Positions 45,299-54,339 of a stretch of DNA of 64,000 nucleotides are shown here, piece by piece (the stretch's first letter is position 1; each line of letters starts with the position of its first letter). Source of the stretch: DASUXY01 sp036377675 (lineage in GTDB: Bacteria; Bacillota; Bacilli; Bacillales; Amphibacillaceae); contig DASUXY010000026.1 in the NCBI GenBank assembly GCA_036377675.1, positions 26,245 through 90,244 on the forward strand, written 5' to 3'. The notes beneath the pieces were generated by a model, which saw nothing but the letters and a program-made list of their open reading frames with translations, had not been told where the DNA came from and made no database searches. The translations under genes and the position numbers were made by a program.

Positions 45299-45713
45299 TT
45301 TGTAAAACTCCTTTCAACCATTGTTCTACAATGTCTTCTTGTGATCCCCGTGGAGACTGTTCAATTTTTAAACCATCCCACGGACTCTCATAAAACTTCA
45401 CTAATCGATCGACTGCCCTACAAAACAAATCATCGCCACCAAACTGGGTGTCCCCTGATCCAAAGACTGCGACATTGTCCGGTTTATACCCGACCTCGAG
45501 GACAAAATCTTTCATTTCGTCTGGGGTGCTCCCGACGTCCCATGTAAACGTACCGAGAAAAATATAATCGTAACGAGATACATCGATTGAAGGATCGATT
45601 CCAATCCTATGCATGTCGACTTGCATGCCGTCTTGCATCAAGTGATCTTCAATGATTTTAGCGGTTTCCTCTGTATTGCCACTATATGATACATAAGCAA
45701 TCAATGCCTTCAT
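45243..45713 (-). CDS. Flavodoxin, probable NrdI substitute
   Basis: 156 residues of the classical flavodoxin fold: the FMN phosphate loop SYSGNTEETAKII, then LGTFTWDVGSTPDEM and FGSGDTQFGGDDLFCRAVD, like B. subtilis YkuN/YkuP. It is not the shorter NrdI sequence, but occupies the nrdI place between nrdE and nrdF, so it may supply reducing equivalents or oxidant for cofactor assembly in the small subunit (inference). The ATG at 45713 forms an ATGA overlap with the nrdE stop; a longer start at 45731 is unlikely because homology begins at MKALIAYVS. Confidence 0.88.
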   Translation of the reverse strand: MKALIAYVSYSGNTEETAKIIEDHLMQDGMQVDMHRIGIDPSIDVSRYDYIFLGTFTWDVGSTPDEMKDFVLEVGYKPDNVAVFGSGDTQFGGDDLFCRAVDRLVKFYESPWDGLKIEQSPRGSQEDIVEQWLKGVLQNARRFASEGENIRATQSK

Positions 45714-47956
45714 GCGTGACACCACTCGCATTCCTCAATATCATTCGCTGTCGATCGGACGTAATACGTCGTTTTCAGGCCTTCTTTCCACGCTTGCATG
45801 TGCAAATGTAATAAAACTGACGCCCGAATCGTATGAGGAACGTAAAAGTTAAACGATATTCCTTGGTCTACATGTCTTTGTCGGGCAGCATTTTGGCGAA
45901 CGGACCAACGTTGATCAACAATGTAAGCAGACCGGCGATAAATATCATACGTCTTGGCTGTTAAATCCGGTGCTGTCGTTGGTATTTTAAAGTCTTTTTT
46001 CTCTTCGTAGTAAAACGGTTTAAAAACAGGGTCAATACTCGCCGTTGATCCGGCAATCATCGACGTTGATGAGTTCGGGGCAACAGCCATTAAATAGCCG
46101 TTACGCATCCCATGCTTTTGAACTTGTTCTTTTAAACGGGTCCATGTCCCATCTGTATATCCGCGCATGTCAAAATACTCCCCCGTACTCCAGCGACTCC
46201 CCGCAAATGAAGGGTAACTCCCTTTTTCTTTACTCAATTCCATACTCGCTGTAATCGTTAAATAAGCAATTTGTTCATAAAGCTGATCTGCATAGTCCAC
46301 CGCTTCATCCGTTTCCCACTTGATTCCTTTACGTGCTAACAAGTGATGCCAACCAAATGTTCCTAGCCCGATCGCACGATACTTTTGATTCGTTAATTTC
46401 GTCTGTTTTATCGGTAATGTATTAATATCGATCACGTTATCAAGCATCCGCACTTGAATGTTAATTAAACGTTCAAGGACCCCAGCAGGGACAGCCCTTC
46501 CTAAGTTAATCGAACTTAAATTACAGACGACAAAATCACCTGTTTTATATTTTTTAACGATTGTTTCCTCGTCTTCAACGTATTCTTCTAAAAACAGCGT
46601 CGGTGACTGATTTTGCGTAATTTCTGTGCATAAGTTAGAGCAATAAATCATTCCATTGTGCGGATTGTTATTGCGCCGATTGACTTCATCCCGATAAAAC
46701 ATAAACGGTGTACCTGATTCCAGCTGGGAAATCATAATCCGCTTCATAATGTCGATCGCGGGCACTTTTCGTTTTGAAAGGGCTTCATTTTGAATACACG
46801 CTACATATTTTTTACGCCACTCGCCATCGCCTTTCGTCTCATCATAAAAATCTTCTAATGAAAAGCCCATCACTTGACGCACTTCATGGGGATCAAACAA
46901 ATACCAATCGCCCCGATTTTCCACTTGTTCCATAAAGTAGTCTGGTAAGCAAACCCCCGTAAAAATGTCATGCGCTCTCATGCGCTCGTCTCCATTGTTC
47001 AGTTTCAAATCGAGAAATTGTTCGATATCTTGATGCCAAACGTCTAAATAAATCGCGATCGCTCCTTTTCTCGTCCCGAGTTGATCGACGCTGACGGCTG
47101 TATTGTTCAGCTGTTTAATCCAAGGAACAACCCCGCTCGACATCCCTTTATAGCCTTTAATCGAACTACCTCGTGCGCGGACTTTCCCCATGTAGACGCC
47201 CAGTCCACCGCCATTTTTTGATAGTTTGGCGACATCTGTATTACTATCGTAAATCGACTGCAAACTGTCATCGACCGTATCAATAAAACAACTCGATAAT
47301 TGCCCATGTGTTTTACCCGCATTCGTTAAAGTTGGTGTGGCGACAGTCATATATAAATTACTCAACGCCCAGTAAGCTTCCGTCACAAGCTCCCGTCGCT
47401 TTGATCGATCTTCATCTTGCATAAGATGCATCGCAATCACCATCCATCGCTCCTGAGGTAGCTCATACGTATTTTGTGCATGATCGACGGCTAAATATCG
47501 TGTCGCCAACGTATGTAACCCTAAATAATCAAAGAGCAAATCCTTGTCCGGATCAATGTGCTGAGCGAAATAGTAAATGTCTTCTTCTGAATATTTTTCT
47601 AATAAAACGGGAGTATATATACCTTTATCAATTAAGAGTTGAATAAGCTCGTAAAAATCACCGTACTTTTCCCGTTCATCGTAATTACGATGCTGTGCTG
47701 CTTTCCAGTAGAGCTTTTGTAAATAGAGACGACTGGCAACAAACGTCCAGTCTGGTTGTGATTCATCGATGTTTTCTAAAACATTTTGAATGAAAATATC
47801 GGTCGCTTTTTCCTGACTCATGTGAGGAGTGATTGCTCGTAATGACTTTTCCACGACGTGTTCCGTTTGTAAGGCGAAACCATTTGTTGCTTCTTCCAAC
47901 CATTGTTTCATCTTCTCTTCGTTAAATACAAAGTCTTTTTTCGTTATCGTTGCCAT
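45710..47956 (-). CDS. nrdE: Ribonucleotide reductase large subunit (class I)
   Basis: 748 residues. Reduces ribonucleoside diphosphates. Active-site cysteine in GQLSSCFIDTV, NLCTEI with the thiyl cysteine and Glu, CNLSSINLG, radical-transfer tyrosines in TTYYVRSTA and the C-terminal redox pair CEWC. The N-terminus has no complete ATP-cone. Fourteen bases of purine-rich AAAGGGGGATAAGGG precede the ATG. First gene of the operon; controlled by NrdR boxes and a B12 riboswitch, implying a B12-dependent class II enzyme elsewhere in the genome. Confidence 0.95.
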   Translation of the reverse strand: MATITKKDFVFNEEKMKQWLEEATNGFALQTEHVVEKSLRAITPHMSQEKATDIFIQNVLENIDESQPDWTFVASRLYLQKLYWKAAQHRNYDEREKYGDFYELIQLLIDKGIYTPVLLEKYSEEDIYYFAQHIDPDKDLLFDYLGLHTLATRYLAVDHAQNTYELPQERWMVIAMHLMQDEDRSKRRELVTEAYWALSNLYMTVATPTLTNAGKTHGQLSSCFIDTVDDSLQSIYDSNTDVAKLSKNGGGLGVYMGKVRARGSSIKGYKGMSSGVVPWIKQLNNTAVSVDQLGTRKGAIAIYLDVWHQDIEQFLDLKLNNGDERMRAHDIFTGVCLPDYFMEQVENRGDWYLFDPHEVRQVMGFSLEDFYDETKGDGEWRKKYVACIQNEALSKRKVPAIDIMKRIMISQLESGTPFMFYRDEVNRRNNNPHNGMIYCSNLCTEITQNQSPTLFLEEYVEDEETIVKKYKTGDFVVCNLSSINLGRAVPAGVLERLINIQVRMLDNVIDINTLPIKQTKLTNQKYRAIGLGTFGWHHLLARKGIKWETDEAVDYADQLYEQIAYLTITASMELSKEKGSYPSFAGSRWSTGEYFDMRGYTDGTWTRLKEQVQKHGMRNGYLMAVAPNSSTSMIAGSTASIDPVFKPFYYEEKKDFKIPTTAPDLTAKTYDIYRRSAYIVDQRWSVRQNAARQRHVDQGISFNFYVPHTIRASVLLHLHMQAWKEGLKTTYYVRSTANDIEECEWCHA

Positions 47957-48155
47957 AACCCTTATCCCCCTTTTAATAATAACTAGCCTTCAATGAGCTA
48001 ACGTATTCATTGATATTGATGTCAGCAGTCACTATGTATAAATGGAACGTTCCAATAATGGCCTCCTCTTCCTAGACATAATTTAAAAAGATCATTGCTA
48101 GAGACAATTTATTTTTCTAAAATACTTCGTGATGATGAGCGAAACAGAATTTTTC

Positions 48156-48191
48156 CAAATAAAAAGCCATTCACCCTTCCGGATGAACAGC
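48156..48191 (-). terminator. Attenuator of the nrd leader
   Basis: Minus strand GCTGTTCATCC / GGGTGAATGGC around a short loop, followed by TTTTTATTT. It lies between the cobalamin riboswitch and nrdE, so it is probably the terminator selected when B12 binds. The 200 bases from here to nrdE hold no gene. Confidence 0.7.
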
Positions 48192-48264
48192 ACAAAACGA
48201 CAGAAAACATACATACGTATTTTCATCGTTTCATCGATTTTTCACCCCGAAAACATGAAACTAT

Positions 48265-48441
48265 AAGTGAGGCAGGTCTCCTGACTTGTGCTTCATCCTA
48301 CTAAAGACCTTCCCGTATCGTTACCTACAAGCGATGCGATACAGTGGCATTCTCGTTCGTCCACACTTACAGTTGCGGGGGCAGTTCCGGATGTTCGCCG
48401 GATTCCCTTTTCAGACGATCTTTACATCGTCACCGTCACTC
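48265..48441 (-). promoter_or_regulatory. Cobalamin (B12) riboswitch
   Basis: On the minus strand the leader contains the conserved segments AAGGGAATCCGGCGAACATC, CCGGAACTGCCCCCGCAACT (the B12-box region), GCCACTG and GTCAGGAGACCTGCC. The P1 strands GAGTGA and TCACTT close the structure. B12 riboswitches ahead of B12-independent ribonucleotide reductases are known in other bacteria and shut the gene down when B12 is plentiful. Confidence 0.95.
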
Positions 48442-48444
48442 AAA

Positions 48445-48490
48445 ACACTATATATAGTATTTTTTATTAAAAGCATCACAATATGTTGTA
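48445..48490 (-). promoter_or_regulatory. nrd promoter with two NrdR boxes
   Basis: NrdR-like boxes ACACTATATATAGTAT (48445-48460) and ATCACAATATGTTGTA (48475-48490), about 30 bases centre to centre, the usual three-turn spacing. A minus-strand promoter TTGTGA (complement of 48476-48481), 16-base spacer, TACTAT (complement of 48454-48459) lies inside them, so each box covers one promoter element. Confidence 0.75.
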
Positions 48491-48745
48491 TCCAAATCGT
48501 ATCATAGAAATCTTATGAATGCAATCACTGAAATGGTTTATTGTATAAACCGTCCATTTCAACAACGTTCACGTGAACGAAAAATCATTTCATTACAAAA
48601 TAGAATAGCTTTATAAACACAAAATATAGCGAATCACAAATAGGGAATAGAAGCAAATAAAAGACTGTATAATGATTTAAGTTCCGCTCACGAACGTCAT
48701 CAGCATTTCCATCTGCATCATCTCGTTCTAACGTCATACGTTACG

Positions 48746-49651
48746 CTAAATTTGAAACTGCTCTAACCGCTTGAAAAACTCTAATAAAAAGTCGTAAAAC
48801 AATCTCTCCGTTGGTAACAACTCTCTTTCAACAGGAGTAATGACACCGACTGTTCTCGTTACATTCGGTTGTGTAATAGGGATTTTAACCGTACCTCGAG
48901 GAATGTTATCCACTAATGTACTTTCAGGAATTAACGAAACCCCTAATCCCGCTGAAACTAAACCTTTAATCGTATCGACATCTTCACCTTCAAAAGCTAC
49001 TGTCGGCTCAAAACCTACTTGTTGACACATCGTCAGTATCATGTTTCGCAATACAAATCCTGTTGGAAACAGTATAAAGGACTCATTTTGTAAATCTCTT
49101 AATCGAATCGAATGAGATTGACTAAGTGGGTGGTCCGCTGGCAACAGAGCTACAATATTTTCGGTAAATAAAATCGATCCTTGGAGCTTTTTCACTTCCA
49201 TAGGAACAGGACCTACTAGAGCCATATTCATATCTCCTTTAATAACGGCTTCTTCTAATTCGTTCGAAGAGCCATGATGCAATTGAAACTTTACGTCGGG
49301 ATATTCATCACGGAACTGCGAAATCGCCGTCGGTAAGATATACGAAGCGAGGCTACTCGTAAAACCGATATGAATTGTTCCCCGATCTGGATCCGTATAT
49401 TCTTCGAGTACTCTTGTCGCATGATCAATAACGCGCATCGCTTTTTCCATATGCTTTAAAAAAACCCTTCCGATTGGAGTAAGTCTGACGTTTCGCCCTT
49501 CTCGAATAAACAGATCCACTCCGAGTTCTTCTTCTAAATTAAAGATTTGTCTACTAACAGCTGATTGTGCAACGTGCAATGCTTGAGCTGCTTCTGTCAT
49601 ATGTTCACGCCTAGCCACTTCGATAAAATATTTAATCTGACGTAACTCCAT
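48746..49651 (-). CDS. gltC: LysR regulator, GltC homologue
   Basis: 301 residues. The N-terminal winged helix (MELRQIKYFIEVARREHMTE, HVAQSAVSRQIFNLEEELGV) and the effector domain (FTSSLASYILPTAISQF, EGEDVDTIKGLVSAGLGVSL, PESTLV) match B. subtilis GltC throughout. GltC activates glutamate synthase (gltAB) and senses 2-oxoglutarate/glutamate. Here it is divergent from gdhA, with no gltAB in view. A GGAGGGAG site precedes the ATG. Confidence 0.9.
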   Translation of the reverse strand: MELRQIKYFIEVARREHMTEAAQALHVAQSAVSRQIFNLEEELGVDLFIREGRNVRLTPIGRVFLKHMEKAMRVIDHATRVLEEYTDPDRGTIHIGFTSSLASYILPTAISQFRDEYPDVKFQLHHGSSNELEEAVIKGDMNMALVGPVPMEVKKLQGSILFTENIVALLPADHPLSQSHSIRLRDLQNESFILFPTGFVLRNMILTMCQQVGFEPTVAFEGEDVDTIKGLVSAGLGVSLIPESTLVDNIPRGTVKIPITQPNVTRTVGVITPVERELLPTERLFYDFLLEFFKRLEQFQI

Positions 49652-49696
49652 TTCGTCTCCCTCCTCTTTTAATTATCTCATATCAGCATTGATTAA

Positions 49697-49720
49697 ATCT
49701 AATTTTAATATTGCTTAGAT
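49697..49720. promoter_or_regulatory. GltC-type operator between gltC and gdhA
   Basis: Inverted repeat ATCTAA (49697-49702) / TTAGAT (49715-49720) with the T-N11-A spacing of LysR sites, midway in the divergent region. Probably binds GltC. Confidence 0.55.
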
Positions 49721-49807
49721 GAATCAAACAATGTAAAATAAAGTTAGTGATAAAAGAAATACTATATGTGAATCGTTAAAGAGAAGTCGAAGGAGGTGGA
49801 ATTGCAG

Positions 49808-51190
49808 ATGAGTATCGTAAAACAGGCAATTTCCCAACAGGAAAAAGAAGTTCAACAATATTTGGATCAAGTCCTTACCAACGTTAAACAAAGAGATCCT
49901 CATGAAATAGAATTTCACCAAGTCGTTCAAGTCATATTCAACTCAATTAAACCCGTCCTTGTGAAAAATCCCACATACATCCAACAAAACATTCTTGAAC
50001 GAATTGTTGAGCCTGAACGAACCATTGTTTTCCGCGTACCATGGGTAGATGACGAAGGAAAGATTCAAGTAAACCGTGGCTACCGTGTTCAATTCAATAG
50101 TGCGATTGGTCCATATAAAGGTGGGTTACGGTTTCACCCGTCTGTCAATATGAGTATTGTTAAATTTTTAGGTTTCCAACAAACGTTTAAGAACGCTCTT
50201 ACTGGCCAACCGATTGGCGGAGGAAAAGGTGGCTCTGACTTCGATCCAAAAAACAAATCTGATGGAGAAATTATGCGTTTTTGCCAAAGCTTTATGACAG
50301 AACTTTACAGACATATTGGACCTACTCTAGATGTGCCGGCTGGTGATATCGGTGTCGGTGCACGAGAAATTGGTTATTTGTTCGGTCAATATAAAAAGAT
50401 TCGTGGTAACTTTGAAGCCGGAGTCATCACAGGTAAAGGTCTTACGTATGGTGGTAGTCTAGGGCGTAAAGAGGCAACAGGATACGGCGCCATATACTTC
50501 CTAGAAGAAATGCTTAAAGACCATAGCTTTAGTCTAGAGGATAGTTCAATCGTTGTTTCTGGTTCTGGTAATGTCTCTATTTATGCCATGGAGAAAGCAA
50601 TTGAACTCGGTGCAACAGTTATTGCATGTAGTGACTCAAACGGTTTTATTTATGATAAAAATGGCATTGACTTAGACGCTGTCAAACAACTGAAAGAGGT
50701 TGAAAAAAGACGAATTAAGGATTACACATCGATTCATCCTGAAGCACAGTACGTTGAAGGTTGTTCGGAAATATGGAAAATTCCGTGTGACATTGTTATT
50801 CCTTGTGCAACACAAAATGAAATTGATGAGAAAAGTGCACATGCACTCGTTCAAAATGGCGTCAAAGCTGTCATTGAAGGTGCAAATATGCCTTCAACTG
50901 CTGAAGCTATTGAAGTGTTCTTAGAAAACGATATATTATTTGCTCCAGGAAAAGCTGTTAACGCTGGTGGAGTAGCTGTATCTTCCTTAGAAATGGGACA
51001 AAACAGCTCCCACACGTCGTGGACATTTGAAGAAGTAGATCAAAAGCTAAAAAGCATTATGGTTAATATTTATAACAGCTGTATGACCGCTGCCGAAGAA
51101 TGTAATCAACCTGGAAACTTAATTGCCGGTGCAAATATTGCCGGGTTTACTAAAGTAGCAGATGCGATGATCGATCAAGGGATCATATAA
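49808..51190 (+). CDS. gdhA: NADP-type glutamate dehydrogenase
   Basis: 460 residues. Hexameric enzyme that aminates 2-oxoglutarate to glutamate. Signatures: GPYKGGLRFHPSVN (substrate lysine), GGGKGGSDFDPK, VPAGDIGVGAREIGYLFG and the dinucleotide fold SGSGNVSIYAMEKAIELG. Length, the LTYGGSLGRKEATGYG segment and the E. coli-like layout favour NADP dependence. The ATG follows AAGGAGGTG by nine bases; earlier GTG and TTG codons overlap that site. GltC and gdhA back to back suggest glutamate-linked control of ammonium assimilation. Confidence 0.93.
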   Translation: MSIVKQAISQQEKEVQQYLDQVLTNVKQRDPHEIEFHQVVQVIFNSIKPVLVKNPTYIQQNILERIVEPERTIVFRVPWVDDEGKIQVNRGYRVQFNSAIGPYKGGLRFHPSVNMSIVKFLGFQQTFKNALTGQPIGGGKGGSDFDPKNKSDGEIMRFCQSFMTELYRHIGPTLDVPAGDIGVGAREIGYLFGQYKKIRGNFEAGVITGKGLTYGGSLGRKEATGYGAIYFLEEMLKDHSFSLEDSSIVVSGSGNVSIYAMEKAIELGATVIACSDSNGFIYDKNGIDLDAVKQLKEVEKRRIKDYTSIHPEAQYVEGCSEIWKIPCDIVIPCATQNEIDEKSAHALVQNGVKAVIEGANMPSTAEAIEVFLENDILFAPGKAVNAGGVAVSSLEMGQNSSHTSWTFEEVDQKLKSIMVNIYNSCMTAAEECNQPGNLIAGANIAGFTKVADAMIDQGII

Positions 51191-51495
51191 GCTTTATATA
51201 TACGTAGAACTTTAATGAACTCCATACAAAAGGAGTTATTTATTTCTAGTATCTAACCATTAAGAGCGATTTTAGACGACGAATGATGTGGTGTCTTACA
51301 ATAAGAAGAGGCACCATGTTTTTCGTCGTTTCTATTCGGAAAAGAAATTACTGTACGGCCCATGAGCATACATTTTAGATAAATATCATCGATTATAATT
51401 TTAAAACGTTCATCGATACATTCCTTAGATGAAAGCGCTTTTTATTCATTGGTGATTAAATAATTCCTTAGATGATTAAAAAGGAGGTAAACCAG
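51191..51495 (+). other. gdhA-srtN intergenic with hairpins and cre-like site
   Basis: A short stem AACTCC / GGAGTT followed by ATTTATTTC (51218-51245) is a probable gdhA terminator. A larger hairpin ACGACGAA ... GGTG / CACC ... TTCGTCGT (51276-51329) follows. At 51430-51443 TGAAAGCGCTTTTT matches 12 of 14 positions of a CcpA cre site, ahead of the sirtuin gene. Confidence 0.45.
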
Positions 51496-52218
51496 TTGCA
51501 ACAACTTGCTAATCTAATTACATCATCATCACATACGATTGTGTTCACAGGGGCTGGAATGTCTACCGAGAGTGGTTTGCCAGATTTTCGATCTGCAGAA
51601 GGTGGATTATGGTCTAAATTTAACCCAGATGAGTTAGCGAACATTCAAGCTTTGGAAACAAATACAGATGAGTTTATTCAATTTTACCGACATCGACTTC
51701 AAGATATTGACACCTATAAACCACACGAAGGGCACTATATTTTAGGGGAATGGGAAAAGAACGGCTGGATTCAAGGAATTATTACACAAAATGTAGACGG
51801 GTTTCATCATGAGGCCGGTAACAAAAATGTAATGGAACTCCATGGTTCTTTTCGTTCTCTATATTGTCACTCCTGTTCCAAACGAAAAGACCACGATGCC
51901 TTTCTAAGCGGTGACGTCTATTGTTCCTGTGGAGGTGCCATTCGGCCTGACATCGTTTTATTCGGTGAGGGATTACCACAAGACGTATTTACAAAAGCAG
52001 AGAGAGAAACGACGGAAACGGATCTGTTTATCGTCCTCGGTTCTTCTCTAACTGTCACTCCCGCCAACATGTTCCCTATGCTAGCTAAACAAAATGGGGC
52101 CCGCCTAGTCATCGTCAATCGTGATAATACTCCACTTGACACGTTTGCTGACGATGTTATTCAAGATGTGAGCATCAAAGATTTTTTAATTGAAGTTCAT
52201 GGCCACTTAAACCGTTAA
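51496..52218 (+). CDS. srtN: Sirtuin NAD-dependent protein deacetylase
   Basis: 240 residues. Removes acetyl groups from lysine using NAD; B. subtilis SrtN acts on acetyl-CoA synthetase. Motifs: VFTGAGMSTESGLPDFR, TQNVDGFHHEAG, the catalytic His in MELHGS, a zinc site CHSC ... CSC and GSSLTVTPANMFP. The TTG start is chosen since AAAGGAGG lies eight bases ahead; the ATG at 51472 has no such site. Cytosolic. A cre-like site is upstream. Confidence 0.92.
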   Translation: MQQLANLITSSSHTIVFTGAGMSTESGLPDFRSAEGGLWSKFNPDELANIQALETNTDEFIQFYRHRLQDIDTYKPHEGHYILGEWEKNGWIQGIITQNVDGFHHEAGNKNVMELHGSFRSLYCHSCSKRKDHDAFLSGDVYCSCGGAIRPDIVLFGEGLPQDVFTKAERETTETDLFIVLGSSLTVTPANMFPMLAKQNGARLVIVNRDNTPLDTFADDVIQDVSIKDFLIEVHGHLNR

Positions 52219-52248
52219 AAGCGATGAAAAGAATGTTTAAGTGATAAA

Positions 52249-52285
52249 ACGTACAAGAACCCGACACGTTCTTGTACGTTCATGT
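52249..52285. terminator. Terminator between srtN and ABC operon
   Basis: Perfect 12-base arms ACGTACAAGAAC (52249-52260) / GTTCTTGTACGT (52268-52279). The minus strand tail TTTTATC and plus tail GTTTTATATTT are both moderately T-rich. Confidence 0.7.
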
Positions 52286-52353
52286 TTTATATTTATTACA
52301 ATCTTACGGATTTCCATCGTGATGACTTATAAATCGGCCGATGCAGACGTCGT

Positions 52354-53151
52354 TTAGCTTAAAATCGATCGATCACTTTCAAGCTGCAGGCCACGAACAC
52401 GCTGGAATTCGTCTAACAAATCTTCAATCGTTAACCGTTCTTTCTCCTCACCACTCACATCGAATATGATTTTTCCGGCATCCATCATAATTAATCGCGT
52501 CCCTAAATCTAACGCCTGTTGCATATTATGCGTGACCATCAATGTCGTTAACCCGAATTCTCCAACGACTTTTTCAGTTAGCTTCGTAATTAACTCCGCC
52601 CGCGATGGATCTAAGGCAGCGGTATGTTCATCTAATAGTAAAATATTTGGCTCGGTAAAGGTCGCCATCAATAAGGATAATGCTTGACGTTCTCCACCTG
52701 ATAAAAAGCCAACCTTTGCTGTCAACCGGTTTTCTAAGCCAAGATTCAACGTTCTTAAATGGTCCTTAAAAAACATTCGACGTGCTTTTGTCACGCCTGG
52801 TCTTAGACGACGCTTCTTATTACGAGAATAAGCGATCGCTAAGTTTTCTTCAATTGTCATCGATGGTGCTGTGCCTGCCATCGGATCTTGAAAGACACGA
52901 CCAATGAATGCTGCCCGTTTATATTCCGGTAAATGGACAACTTGCTTGTCATTGATGAATACATCTCCGACATCTGGAAATAAAGAACCAGAAATCACAT
53001 TCATCAACGTCGATTTTCCTGCTCCGTTACTACCGATTACAGTGACAAACTCCCCTCTCTCAAGCTGTAAATGAATATTTTGCAAAGCTTTCTTTTCATC
53101 TGGGGTTCCTTCATTAAATGTAATCGACAAATTACGTAATGTTAACATCAT
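52354..53151 (-). CDS. ABC ATPase of TrpXYZ-type transporter
   Basis: 265 residues. Walker A IGSNGAGKSTLMN, signature FLSGGERQALSLLMA, Walker B ILLLDEHTAALD (His where Pro is usual), H-loop THN. The permease has the branched-chain-like fold; the set belongs to the family with ABC_sub_bind-type binding proteins, proposed to import tryptophan or tyrosine. ATG overlaps the permease stop (ATGA-like). Last gene of three. Confidence 0.88.
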   Translation of the reverse strand: MMLTLRNLSITFNEGTPDEKKALQNIHLQLERGEFVTVIGSNGAGKSTLMNVISGSLFPDVGDVFINDKQVVHLPEYKRAAFIGRVFQDPMAGTAPSMTIEENLAIAYSRNKKRRLRPGVTKARRMFFKDHLRTLNLGLENRLTAKVGFLSGGERQALSLLMATFTEPNILLLDEHTAALDPSRAELITKLTEKVVGEFGLTTLMVTHNMQQALDLGTRLIMMDAGKIIFDVSGEEKERLTIEDLLDEFQRVRGLQLESDRSILS

Positions 53152-54137
53152 TGTCCACCCTCACTTTTTTGTTGAGCAAGCTCCGCACGTTTTTGTAGAC
53201 GTCGTTTCTTTTCCTTACGTGTTTGAACAATTTTCGGAGACACTAAGGCTGCGATGACGAGTAAAGCCGTGATCAACTTCATGTCACCCGTATCTAAAAA
53301 ATCAACCCGTAGCGCTAACGTTACAACAATTCGGTAAATAATCGCTCCACCGATGACAGCAAATGTCGTCTTGCGAATCGTCTTCGTACCGAAAAGTGCC
53401 TCCCCAATAATGACCGAAGCAAGTCCAATAATAATTAAGCCAATTCCCATCCCGACATCCGCAAAGCCACCGTGTTGCGCGATTAATCCACCTGATAAAG
53501 CAACAAATCCGTTCGAAATACCGACACCGATAATAATTAACGTATCCGTATTTGCTGAAAAGCTCTTAATCATCCGTTGGTTATCTCCCGTTGCTCGAAG
53601 CGCGAGACCAACCTCTGTTTTCAAATAATAATCTGTTACCCATTTAATGACTAGAGTAAATGCAAGCATCACCAATAAGATCGACCACGTGCCCGGAGCC
53701 TTTTCAAGCCCGAACGATGTCCACAATCCATTTAAAAATGAATCAATCCCTGTCTTGTCCCAAAAGGAACGCAATTGCGTAAATACAGTCGATTCGTTTA
53801 ATAAAGATAACGTAGGTTGCCCCATGATCCGTAAATTAATAGAGTATAAAGCAATCATCATCAATATTCCGGATAAAAGGGGATTAATTTTCCCTTTCGT
53901 ATGCAATATTCCTGTTATACAACCTGCGAGAAACCCTGCAAGGGCTCCAAATATTGTCGCAACGAACGGAGGTACTCCATTCATTATCGAAACAGTGGTA
54001 ACCGCTGCACCTGTTACAAAACTTCCATCCACTGTCAAATCGGGGAAATCTAAAACTCGAAACGTTATATATACACCTAACGCCATAATGGCGTAAATAA
54101 CACCTAATTCTACCGCACCGAACATAGCTATGAGCAC
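53148..54137 (-). CDS. ABC permease of TrpXYZ-type transporter
   Basis: 329 residues, about nine membrane segments, with the branched-chain-permease fold (MALGVYITFRVLDFPDLTVD, HGGFADVGMGIGLIIIGLA). GTG start, GGGAG eight bases upstream. A 200-base gap separates it from the binding-protein gene. Confidence 0.86.
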   Translation of the reverse strand: MLIAMFGAVELGVIYAIMALGVYITFRVLDFPDLTVDGSFVTGAAVTTVSIMNGVPPFVATIFGALAGFLAGCITGILHTKGKINPLLSGILMMIALYSINLRIMGQPTLSLLNESTVFTQLRSFWDKTGIDSFLNGLWTSFGLEKAPGTWSILLVMLAFTLVIKWVTDYYLKTEVGLALRATGDNQRMIKSFSANTDTLIIIGVGISNGFVALSGGLIAQHGGFADVGMGIGLIIIGLASVIIGEALFGTKTIRKTTFAVIGGAIIYRIVVTLALRVDFLDTGDMKLITALLVIAALVSPKIVQTRKEKKRRLQKRAELAQQKSEGGQ

Positions 54138-54339
54138 AAAATCATCTCCCTTTTCTGTAGCTCGTTATTTACATATACGTTAGTCCTTCAATGCTAAATC
54201 GGTAAGATGGACTAACCCATTTTAGGCTCATTCATGATGTCAATCGGAGACAGTCTTATAAAAGATTCAAAGTAGTTATGATTGCAAACTCGGAAAAAAG
54301 AGTGATTTGTCTCATATCCATTCCAATGTAATCCATCGT

